In this document: one piece after another, positions 44,337 to 52,130 of the stretch | How the letters are laid out: each line of letters opens with the position of its first letter | How positions within the stretch are numbered: the stretch's first letter is position 1 | Assembly (NCBI GenBank): GCA_017630155.1 | Contig: JAGBVU010000006.1 | Span: 47,979 to 111,978 of the forward strand | DNA: 64,000 bases | Source of the DNA: Bacteroidales bacterium | GTDB lineage: Bacteria > Bacteroidota > Bacteroidia > Bacteroidales > UBA932 | Direction: 5' to 3' | Made by a program: the position numbers and the translations under genes | The notes under the pieces: model-generated | What the model was told of the DNA's origin: nothing | Databases searched by the model: none | The model's input: only the letters and a program-made list of their open reading frames with translations

Positions 44337-44579
44337 ATGAGAATCTTCTTTCTGCACATGATGGCTTATTGTTGCGAATATATAGTTCGTGATAGGAATT
44401 TACCTTTGCAACCAGATACGATGTTTAACCCTCTAAAGCGTGATGATATGGGATATTATGATGATGAAACTTACGATGAGTACAACGGTACATACGTGCA
44501 GGACGTAGAAGGATGGAGCGATCAGATGATCAATGATGCCCTCGATGGAGAACCAGATGCATTTTGGAATATTGATTAA
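44337..44579 (+). CDS. Small acidic protein ending in PDAFWNID
   Basis: 80 aa, or 52 aa if the internal ATG at 44421 (MFNPLKRDDMGYYDDETY) is used. The C-terminal half YDEYNGTYVQDVEGWSDQMI...DGEPDAFWNID resembles small proteins common on Bacteroidetes mobile elements; I recall the family by pattern, not by name, and know no function. Strongly acidic with many Tyr/Trp. It precedes the first retron RNA unit by 27 bp and could share its transcript. Confidence 0.6.
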   Translation: MRIFFLHMMAYCCEYIVRDRNLPLQPDTMFNPLKRDDMGYYDDETYDEYNGTYVQDVEGWSDQMINDALDGEPDAFWNID

Positions 44580-44606
44580 AGCGTGAAAGATCAATATTAG
44601 GCGTTC

Positions 44607-44849
44607 TTTGATATACCGGAAAGATTTTGACCTTCGCCTTTCGCATTCGAGAGGTATCTAGGGAAACCTAGATGTGCAATGTTGCTGCGTTTCGCGAGAT
44701 TCCATCTCCACGTACGCTACAATGTAATCTCCATATATATTACATTAATGTAATGATATGAGTTACGGGATTGAAAATCCCAATCAAACAACACCCCATC
44801 TATCGTTGGTGTGTTGAGAACACAAAGAAAAGAATTCCGGTATGTTAGA
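44607..44849 (+). ncRNA. Retron-like msr-msd RNA, unit 1
   Basis: Closed by a 15-bp duplex of 44607-44621 with 44835-44849 (three G-U pairs; core ATACCGGAA with TTCCGGTAT), the a1/a2 arrangement of retrons. After a1 comes GATTTTGA, a conserved TCGCATTCGA block and a hairpin ATCTAGG-GAAA-CCTAGAT (44656-44673). The middle holds a long AT-rich hairpin (about 44731-44760) and GGGATT/AATCCC. The 3' end ACACAAAGAAAAGA precedes a2. Unit 2 has the same layout with compensatory changes. Its own promoter is not evident. Confidence 0.78.
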
Positions 44850-44856
44850 CGCTTTC

Positions 44857-44887
44857 TTGCATATCCAGCAAAATACTTATAACTTTA
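44857..44887 (+). promoter_or_regulatory. Possible promoter between the two retron RNA units
   Basis: TTG at 44857-44859, 20 bp, then TAACTTTA at 44880-44887, one mismatch from TAnnTTTG. It is 6 bp upstream of unit 2, so it could drive unit 2 and the RT operon. Confidence 0.45.
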
Positions 44888-44893
44888 CAAACT

Positions 44894-45092
44894 ACGTTCT
44901 ATGACATACTAGAATAGGATTTTGAATAGCCGTCTGTCGTATTCGATAGATATCCAGTATACTGGATGAAAAATGTATCTTCGTAATATGTTGTATATAT
45001 ACTTTGTATGACATTACATGTAGTATGATATGTTAAACGGTAACAAGTTACCTATACACAAAGAAAAGAGAATTCTAGTATGTCAAGAACGT
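44894..45092 (+). ncRNA. Retron-like msr-msd RNA, unit 2
   Basis: Closed by 21 bp of pairing with one bulge: ACGTTCT-(A)T-GACATACTAGAAT (44894-44915) with ATTCTAGTATGTC-A-AGAACGT (45072-45092). Aligns along its 5' half with unit 1 (GATTTTGA, TCGTATTCGA, hairpin ATCCAG..CTGGAT at 44952-44967). A perfect GGTAAC-AA-GTTACC hairpin lies near 45038-45052, and ACACAAAGAAAAGA again precedes a2. The a1/a2 core is CTAG where unit 1 has CCGG, both arms changing together. It ends just inside the annotated RT frame, directly 5' of the RT gene. Confidence 0.8.
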
Positions 45093-45106
45093 TTATCAGT
45101 GTGGGC

Positions 45107-46732
45107 ATGAATAAACAGCAAATTATTGAAAAAGTTCGTGGTCTAAAGACCAAGGTAGATCTCTTAAATCTTCTCAATGCATTAAAGAGAGATGATTTAG
45201 GGAAAGATTGCTATAGGTTTACCTTGAACCAAATCAATTTTTATTGCAACCCCAACCATAATCCTTCTAGAAGATACAAAGACTTTACAATTCCTAAAAA
45301 ATCCGGTGGCGTAAGAACTATTTCTGCCCCAAAAGGTTCCCTAAAATCTATCCTCACATATCTTAATGTGATCTTTCAGGCGATGTACGAACCATCTGAA
45401 GCTGCGATGGGCTTTGTACCTGGACGTTCTATAGCGGATAATGCCGCTATGCATGTAGGAAGAAATTATGTTTTTAACACTGACCTGAAGGATTTCTTCC
45501 CAAGTATTCACCAAGCTAGAATATGGAAGATGCTTCAACTTAAACCATTCTCATTGAGTACTGAATTGGCATCTGTTATAGCTGGCTTATGTTGTATGCA
45601 AGACCCGAATGGAACAGTTGATAAGAGTGGAAAAATTATTGGCGTCTTGCCACAAGGTTCACCGTGTTCGCCAATATTAACTAATATTATCTGTAGGAAT
45701 CTTGACAGAAAATTACTAGGATTAGCCAAACGCTTTAATATTAGATATACCCGATATGCTGATGATATTACATTCAGCAGTGATTATAATGTCTTTCAAG
45801 AAGGAAGTGAATTCATGAAAGAGTTCACTAGAATTGTTACTGAGCAGCGATTTAAAATCAACGGCAGTAAGACTAGACTCCAGAAGAGTGGTCAAAGGCA
45901 AGAAGTAACGGGACTCGTCGTAAACAAAAAGGTTAACGTGACTAGGGACTATTATAGAGATCTCCGTTCATTACTTTATATCTGGCAAAGGTATGGGAAA
46001 GAACAGGCATATGCTAAATTCTGCATCAGATACAAAGAATCTAAGACATATAAACGTAAGCAAAACGAAATGCCTGATATTGTCGCTGTAGTTAGTGGCA
46101 AACTGCTTTACATGAAGATGGTTATGGGAGAGGAATCTACTGCGTACCTTAGTCTTAAGAATAAATTTATATCGTTATGTCCTGAGCAGAAACAGATTCT
46201 TGATACGAATCTTCACTATCTGGCTTCATATAGGTTAGATGAATTTGAGAGGGCTTTCAATACCCAAGTTGTTTTTGCTTATAAGCCACAAAATAGAGTA
46301 GTAGGTAAATCTAAGACAATGGGAACCTTTGTCCTTGGAGAGGAAAAGCATGTTGTCGCAATTAATATCAGATGCGACTCGATCATTGATAAATATCTCA
46401 GTGCACCTGATGATAAGCTCATGAAGGGGCTTAGAAAACGTCTCTATATAACTTTGTCCGAACGAGGCTCTGAACGATTCTGGCTCGTAACAATTGCTAG
46501 AATGAACAACGAACATTCGAGATCATTCAATGAATCCTATAAGGCAAAAGTACGTAATGAGATTGAAACTAATAGTGGCGAACCAGTTGATGTCATAGAC
46601 TCAATGTATGAAATGGATGTCTATGACTGTTTCCCGGAAAACATAGATATTGATGGGTTGCTTTCAGAATTTGTAAAATCCGAATTTGACTTTAACACCC
46701 TGAACTCATGGGACAAAATAAGGAAGAATTAG
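45107..46732 (+). CDS. Retron-type reverse transcriptase with C-terminal extension
   Basis: I place the start at 45107 (MNKQQIIEKVRGLK), because the ATG at 45080 lies inside the a2 arm of RNA unit 2; the earlier start remains possible. RT core: FTIPKKSGGVRTISAP, the retron motif NAxxH (NAAMH), DLKDFFPSI, GVLPQGSPCSPILTN, catalytic RYTRYADDITFSS, and the retron motif VTGLVVN. This is a retron RT rather than a group II intron maturase or DGR RT. Beyond about residue 300 there are some 240 residues I cannot assign, possibly an accessory domain. It overlaps the next gene by 25 bp. AT-rich compared with the flanking core genes. Confidence 0.9.
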   Translation: MNKQQIIEKVRGLKTKVDLLNLLNALKRDDLGKDCYRFTLNQINFYCNPNHNPSRRYKDFTIPKKSGGVRTISAPKGSLKSILTYLNVIFQAMYEPSEAAMGFVPGRSIADNAAMHVGRNYVFNTDLKDFFPSIHQARIWKMLQLKPFSLSTELASVIAGLCCMQDPNGTVDKSGKIIGVLPQGSPCSPILTNIICRNLDRKLLGLAKRFNIRYTRYADDITFSSDYNVFQEGSEFMKEFTRIVTEQRFKINGSKTRLQKSGQRQEVTGLVVNKKVNVTRDYYRDLRSLLYIWQRYGKEQAYAKFCIRYKESKTYKRKQNEMPDIVAVVSGKLLYMKMVMGEESTAYLSLKNKFISLCPEQKQILDTNLHYLASYRLDEFERAFNTQVVFAYKPQNRVVGKSKTMGTFVLGEEKHVVAINIRCDSIIDKYLSAPDDKLMKGLRKRLYITLSERGSERFWLVTIARMNNEHSRSFNESYKAKVRNEIETNSGEPVDVIDSMYEMDVYDCFPENIDIDGLLSEFVKSEFDFNTLNSWDKIRKN

Positions 46733-47556
46733 GGCAATTATTAGCCTTTATTGAAATACTAGTAAAACAACCTGGCAATGAAGAATTTGTTGCTAGGCTT
46801 CAAGACATAATACTTAAGTACTACCAAAATAATATTGGAGAGTTGACACACTTTTTGTCTTGTGTTAATACGCTAGTTCAACAGCCTGGGAATGATGAAT
46901 TTGTTACTGGGCTACAGTCTATTGTGTCAAAAAAGTATCCCCAAAAAGTTCATAATAGTGAATTAGATACATATTTGAAGCTACAGCGTGATAAATGCAA
47001 GAGAAAAGCACGCAAATATTATAAAGATATATCTAACGCCTCATTAAAGACTCAATTAATCGAAGACCATGCAAAAATGCTATGGTATAGATCAGTGGAT
47101 GATGTAGAAAATTATTTCAACTATGTTAATTTTCAGATTGAGAATATAGTTAACTATTACCTATCGAGTATTGATTTCCATAGTAAAATACTTGCCAATC
47201 CTACAGATTATATACACCATCTAGTTGTTACACCAGGTAAATATGAGTTGGATATTGATTGTAACAAGGACTTCTTTAAAACCACCTCTTCAGGAATTGT
47301 GCGTTTACCATATAACAAGGTGAAAACATTATGGAGTAAAATATGGATCTGGGCAGTTTGTACTGGGAATGAGCATCTTGTTATTTCGCAAGCAAACAAC
47401 ATTGCTTCAATAATAACTATTAGAAACTCAAACAATCATAGAGATAGCAGAATACCCAATACGATTTCAGCAGATTATTGGAAAAATCTTGAAGACGATT
47501 CAAACTATGGCTTTATTCTCATGATCCTTAAATATTTTAGGAATAGCATAATCTAG
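46708..47556 (+). CDS. Candidate HEPN-domain effector of the retron
   Basis: 282 aa, no named family recognised. Two diverged tandem repeats at the N-terminus, about 14-40 and 49-78 (FIEILVKQPGNEEFVARLQD and FLSCVNTLVQQPGNDEFVTG). A helical middle, then near the C-terminus IITIRNSNNHRDSR: R239-N240-xxx-H244, the RNxxxH motif of HEPN ribonucleases, set between hydrophobic helices as in that fold. It overlaps the RT gene and ends 4 bp before the propeller gene. Read as a toxin-like RNase (inference). Confidence 0.65.
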   Translation: MGQNKEELGQLLAFIEILVKQPGNEEFVARLQDIILKYYQNNIGELTHFLSCVNTLVQQPGNDEFVTGLQSIVSKKYPQKVHNSELDTYLKLQRDKCKRKARKYYKDISNASLKTQLIEDHAKMLWYRSVDDVENYFNYVNFQIENIVNYYLSSIDFHSKILANPTDYIHHLVVTPGKYELDIDCNKDFFKTTSSGIVRLPYNKVKTLWSKIWIWAVCTGNEHLVISQANNIASIITIRNSNNHRDSRIPNTISADYWKNLEDDSNYGFILMILKYFRNSII

Positions 47557-47560
47557 ACGT

Positions 47561-50500
47561 ATGAATAATAGACCATTTAGTATACATCCTCATAAAGGAT
47601 ATCTTAATACGGAGATTACGATAACTAATACATCAAACGCCGATATCATTATCTATGACAATGGTAATAGAGTTGGAACTTTACCCCCAAATTGTTTGAT
47701 GACTAGTTGCTTTTCTGCTGGAGCACATGTGATAACCACGCAAGAAGATTACCTTTCATGTCTAGATCATGATGAGGTTTATATTGAGGATGCTATAAAG
47801 CTAGGTGGTGGAAAGATTGTTAAAGGCTATATTTTCGACAAGTCTCCATGGATTGTTGTAAAGATGACTGATCGTATGTATTTTCACAATCGTGAAACTT
47901 CTACGGAGTATGTCGAAATGAATCTCGTGCCGGATGAGATAGTTGCATTAAATCCGGACTTAATGCTCTTTAAAACCAAGAGTGAAGGATACTCAATCTA
48001 CTCGGTTTCTTCTTCAAGAATGCTGGCGAGATTTGATGAGGAGCCTATTTTTATAGGTGACTCTTCTATTGTATACAACGCAGTTGTAGGCGTTGTTTCC
48101 ATATTATATTACACGGATTACCAAATACATACAATCGAATGCGACAAATATACAATAAGTGTTAGTGGTAATGAAATATACACTGCTAAGAACGACTCTA
48201 TATTAGTACACTCACTTAAAACGGATACATTTATTACAAGAATCCTTTTTAACAAAACACTCATATCATTAGATAGTAATGGTTATTATTGTTTGTTAGA
48301 AAAGTCTTATAGAGGAACTTCACTTGAAATAAAGAAAATTAATCTTTATAACCAAAGTGAATTAAAAGAAACACTTTGGTTTGAACCCAATGTGATTAAA
48401 GTTGGTTCTTATCTATTACGAGAAGATGATTTTATTGATAATCTAGATAATGCCTTTGAATCCTTGTGGGCTCAAAGAGACCGCCAATATAAACATTTCA
48501 TATCTCTAGATTCTCTATATTGTGAAATACAAGATTTCTATGTCACAGATTCTGCTGTTTTCTATAAAAAAAAGATAACGAGTAGAAGTGAATATGGAAG
48601 GAAACAGGAAGCCTATTATTTGTGTTCCTCATCTATTTCTGAACCCGTTAAAATTGCCCCATACACTAAAGTATATACTCAAGGTAATTCTTTGATTTTT
48701 GAGCAAAGCGCTTATGTCAATATTATCTGTAATGGTACTATAACTAAGATCAGTGGAAAACTGCTGCAGCATCGTAATGCATTATATATCATTTCAGCAT
48801 CTCCTGAGAAAACATCTATTCTAACATTAGAAGGTAATGTTATATATGAGGGGAATTTTGATATGGATATCAATGTTTACTCTTTGACCGAGAAACGGAA
48901 TGTATCTATTCGAACTTTAGATGACTATGGGTGGATAATAGAAAACAAGAACGATGAAAAGAGTCTCTTTTGTGTTTTCCCTGTTTCCTCAAGAACTCAT
49001 ATAAAGTCTACTCCTTATAAGTCGCTGTATATGGCAGGTGATGCTTTTGTGGCTGATAATTCTGGAATGATGTTGCACATTAACTCTGGACATGTTTTGC
49101 CAATTTCTTCGGAAGAAAGGTTTAATATTTTAAATGTCTCTGAAAATGGAATGCATCTCCTTATAAGTAGACATGAAGAATTGTATTACATCAATTCATG
49201 GGAGGATGGATTAGGTTTACTAGGTTTTCATAAACTTGATGGTATAGAAGAGCGTATCCTTGAAGGCATATTTGACAAAACCTATTATACCGAAGCTTTA
49301 TTTGCCAATGATGGAGAGAGTGTTGTATATGCGGATTCTCATGGTAAATACTTTTTGAAAAACTTGACAACGAATCAAGTGACTGAGTTTGATTCATGTA
49401 AATATATAAAGCACACTAATGGCTATACACCGTTGTTGGAAATTCGTGACAATAGAATTCCAAGAATTATAAATCCTGTTACAGGGCGCTTTGTTGATGC
49501 TAACTTATTCGATTTTAAATTTTCTAGCCCCGATGGAATGTGGACTGTTGTAGAACCAGATGAATTAGCACTTGATAACGTTGGTAGTCTTGAGTGTGTT
49601 CACAAGGGGACCAGACAGAAGCTTTCAGCAAAAGAGTATAATGATTTACGTCAGAAGCTGGATATGCCTAGATTCATATCATCTGCTTCTCCAGGAGTAC
49701 GTAACGAACGTACAAAAGAAATGGCTAATTATCCGCATTTGTTTGTGGATGAATTGAATAGGCGTTGTGCGAAATCGGTTGCATGGAAGAGAGCAAAGAT
49801 AAATGCTAATGTAATACGAATGTATGCTATTAATCCATTGGATGTTGAAGAAATATCAAGACAAGCTTTAGATTGTTTTGTTGAATATACTCGAGTCTTC
49901 TCTAAATTCCTCGTAGATGTCACAGAATTTATCGAGATATCTAATCAAACTAGTGGGCAGATTCGTAGGATAAATATAGGTATCCCACTCTGGTTTATGA
50001 ACTATATCTCGTTCTCATATGACTCTAGATATGTAGCAATGGCTGGAAGATATGAAGATGATACAGTAGATGAAAATAGAAATTCTCTAGGTGGATTGTA
50101 TATGCTATATGACTTAATAGAAAATAAGGTTATATCGAAGAAAACAAATTCACAAGCAGTATGGGTTACATCTTTCACTAAAGAAGGACATATTGGTTTC
50201 TATGACTCTCATCCTACAACCTACATTACCAACTGTGCTAATGAAGAGATTGTAATTGGTGGAAGAAATTTCTTAACGTTCAGCGCTAGCGGTAAGTATT
50301 TCGCTCTATCTAATCAAGGCTATATTAGATATGAGAACGCAACCATAGATCGTCCTGGTGGTCATCAGCCATCAACAAATGTCTATATCAGAAAGATAAG
50401 TTCACCTTTAGAAGAATTGGCTCAATATAATGACCACGGAGATAAGATTAGAGGGGTTATGACTAAAAAGGCTCGTACAGTTGCAATGGTGGCCTTTTCT

Positions 50501-50638
50501 CCTGACGATACAAAACTTCTATCTATAAGTGATGATGGTGTTATTGTAATCAGAAATCTACATTTGGAAATTGAACATATATCTTCATCTAGCTATTATA
50601 CTCATACAGAAGAATCCATCGATGATCTTCCTTTTTAG
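47561..50638 (+). CDS. Large beta-propeller-like protein of the retron operon
   Basis: 1025 aa, no signal peptide or membrane segment. Mostly beta-rich throughout. WD40/TolB-like repeat signatures are clearest at the C-terminus: YISFSYDSRYVAMAGRYEDD, FLTFSASGKYFALSNQGYI and MVAFSPDDTKLLSISDDGVIVIRN. The N-terminal part begins with an Ig/C2-like stretch (PFSIHPHKGYLNTEITITNTS) and may form one or two further propellers. The position suggests a sensor, scaffold or inhibitor working with the HEPN candidate and RT (inference). Codons are AT-rich like its neighbours. Confidence 0.75.
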   Translation: MNNRPFSIHPHKGYLNTEITITNTSNADIIIYDNGNRVGTLPPNCLMTSCFSAGAHVITTQEDYLSCLDHDEVYIEDAIKLGGGKIVKGYIFDKSPWIVVKMTDRMYFHNRETSTEYVEMNLVPDEIVALNPDLMLFKTKSEGYSIYSVSSSRMLARFDEEPIFIGDSSIVYNAVVGVVSILYYTDYQIHTIECDKYTISVSGNEIYTAKNDSILVHSLKTDTFITRILFNKTLISLDSNGYYCLLEKSYRGTSLEIKKINLYNQSELKETLWFEPNVIKVGSYLLREDDFIDNLDNAFESLWAQRDRQYKHFISLDSLYCEIQDFYVTDSAVFYKKKITSRSEYGRKQEAYYLCSSSISEPVKIAPYTKVYTQGNSLIFEQSAYVNIICNGTITKISGKLLQHRNALYIISASPEKTSILTLEGNVIYEGNFDMDINVYSLTEKRNVSIRTLDDYGWIIENKNDEKSLFCVFPVSSRTHIKSTPYKSLYMAGDAFVADNSGMMLHINSGHVLPISSEERFNILNVSENGMHLLISRHEELYYINSWEDGLGLLGFHKLDGIEERILEGIFDKTYYTEALFANDGESVVYADSHGKYFLKNLTTNQVTEFDSCKYIKHTNGYTPLLEIRDNRIPRIINPVTGRFVDANLFDFKFSSPDGMWTVVEPDELALDNVGSLECVHKGTRQKLSAKEYNDLRQKLDMPRFISSASPGVRNERTKEMANYPHLFVDELNRRCAKSVAWKRAKINANVIRMYAINPLDVEEISRQALDCFVEYTRVFSKFLVDVTEFIEISNQTSGQIRRINIGIPLWFMNYISFSYDSRYVAMAGRYEDDTVDENRNSLGGLYMLYDLIENKVISKKTNSQAVWVTSFTKEGHIGFYDSHPTTYITNCANEEIVIGGRNFLTFSASGKYFALSNQGYIRYENATIDRPGGHQPSTNVYIRKISSPLEELAQYNDHGDKIRGVMTKKARTVAMVAFSPDDTKLLSISDDGVIVIRNLHLEIEHISSSSYYTHTEESIDDLPF

Positions 50639-50705
50639 AAGTTATGCTTACATAGAATAATCACTTACAACCAACACTGCGAACATAGCATTCGCATTAC
50701 AATGT

Positions 50706-50713
50706 TAGATTTG
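50706..50713 (+). promoter_or_regulatory. -7 box for the WYL regulator
   Basis: TAGATTTG, an exact TAnnTTTG match, 21 bp before the ATG at 50735. It gives the WYL gene a transcript separate from the RT operon. Confidence 0.6.
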
Positions 50714-50734
50714 TGATTAAATAACTTTAATATT

Positions 50735-51790
50735 ATGCCAGCAAATAAAAACGCCCTCATAAGATATCGATTCCTTGATGAACTTCTTTCCTCAAGGGTT
50801 AGTTATTATACGCGTGAGGAGCTATGGAATAAAGTTAATGAGCGTCTAGCATCTCCGGTGTCGAAAAGATGTATAGAGATGGACCTAATTGACATCCAGG
50901 ATGAATGGGGTATTGACTATGATGAAATAAAAGATGAATACGGAAAGAGGCGTATTCACTATGCTGATAAATCATTTTCGATATTCAATAAGGAACTGAC
51001 TGAAGAGGAAAGAACACTTCTAAAGTCCGCATTGGATACCCTTGGACAGTTTGATGGCCTCCCAAACTTTGAGTGGCTGGAAGCTATGCGACTAAAGCTG
51101 TCCAAGGGTGGTAGGTCTGCTATGTCAGCAGGTGAGTTTGAGAATGACGGTAATAAGATCATCGAGTTTGGAAGCAATCATTATCTGAAGAACTCCAATA
51201 TGATTGCCGGGTTATTCCAGCACATTGCATCTAAGCAAGTAATCCATATAGAATACCTTCCATACCTGGTTGAGTCATCTATCGTTGAAACTGTGAGTCC
51301 ATATAGGCTAAAACAATACAACAACAGGTGGTATCTGCTTTGTTGTCGCATGTCAGATGGAAGATTTAGCAATTATGCTCTCGATCGGCTGGTTTCCTAT
51401 GAGAAGGTAGACGGGATAGAGTACATGCCGTGTCCGATTGAGATTGACGAGCATTTTGATGATATAGTTGGAGTTACCTATTTCAAAGATGAACCGATTC
51501 AAACTGTGCTATTTGCTGGAAATCCTAAAGATATTCAGTATATCCTGACTAAGCCGATTCATTGGTCACAAAAGAATCTTAATGAACAAAAACAGGCAGA
51601 ATTACATAGAAAATATCCAAATGTTCCTATTAATTGGGTGTTTCTTACGGTAGAATGTAGATGGAATTTTGAACTTATAACTACACTTTTTTCATATGGA
51701 GAAAGAATTGTTGTACTCTCTCCGGAAAAAGTTGTTTCTGATTTGAAGAAAAAAATTATGGCTATGCAAACGTTATATCAAGAATTGTAA
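50735..51790 (+). CDS. WYL-domain transcriptional regulator
   Basis: 351 aa. N-terminal winged-helix DNA-binding part (about 1-70, KRCIEMDLIDIQDEWGI) followed by a WYL domain (VIHIEYLPYLVE, then VSPYRLKQYNNRWYLLC, about 165-260) and a C-terminal WCX-like tail. WYL proteins bind nucleic-acid or nucleotide ligands and often control phage-defence operons. It sits directly downstream of the RT-HEPN-propeller operon under its own promoter, so it is a likely regulator of it (inference). Confidence 0.88.
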   Translation: MPANKNALIRYRFLDELLSSRVSYYTREELWNKVNERLASPVSKRCIEMDLIDIQDEWGIDYDEIKDEYGKRRIHYADKSFSIFNKELTEEERTLLKSALDTLGQFDGLPNFEWLEAMRLKLSKGGRSAMSAGEFENDGNKIIEFGSNHYLKNSNMIAGLFQHIASKQVIHIEYLPYLVESSIVETVSPYRLKQYNNRWYLLCCRMSDGRFSNYALDRLVSYEKVDGIEYMPCPIEIDEHFDDIVGVTYFKDEPIQTVLFAGNPKDIQYILTKPIHWSQKNLNEQKQAELHRKYPNVPINWVFLTVECRWNFELITTLFSYGERIVVLSPEKVVSDLKKKIMAMQTLYQEL

Positions 51791-51802
51791 ACTTTAAAAA
51801 GC

Positions 51803-52120
51803 ATGGAAAATATTTTATCGGATTTTTGCAAAGGATGGAACACCTTTGACGCTAGTTTATTAATTAAACATTTGGATGATTCTTTTGTTTATGACTCACA
51901 GTGGGTTTTTTCTTCATTGGATCATAATGGGTATGTAGAGTATATTCAAAATAAATTTAGAACACTAAAAAATAAAGGGATTGTTATAAGTGCTTCAATC
52001 GTTTCTGATCCGTACTTAGGCGGTAAGATGTTGAAATTGATACAAGAAGAAAATATATCTTACTATAGGATTAAAGTGGTAGAAAATAAGGTTGTAAAAG
52101 GTGATTTATGTATGTTCTAA
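51803..52120 (+). CDS. NTF2/SnoaL-like small protein
   Basis: 105 aa. The pattern FCKGWNTFDASLLIKHLDDSFVYDSQWVFSSLDHNGYVEYIQNKF split around short loops fits an NTF2-like cone (SnoaL/DUF4440 type). No active-site residue can be named. It starts 12 bp after the WYL gene and may be co-transcribed. Function is unknown; possibly island cargo rather than part of the retron. Confidence 0.65.
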   Translation: MENILSDFCKGWNTFDASLLIKHLDDSFVYDSQWVFSSLDHNGYVEYIQNKFRTLKNKGIVISASIVSDPYLGGKMLKLIQEENISYYRIKVVENKVVKGDLCMF

Positions 52121-52130
52121 ATCTGGGATA

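Noticed and set aside
45107..46732. Diversity-generating retroelement or group II intron RT
   Set aside because: NAxxH and VTG retron motifs are present. No template/variable repeat pair, no Avd protein, no maturase or intron domains V/VI seen.
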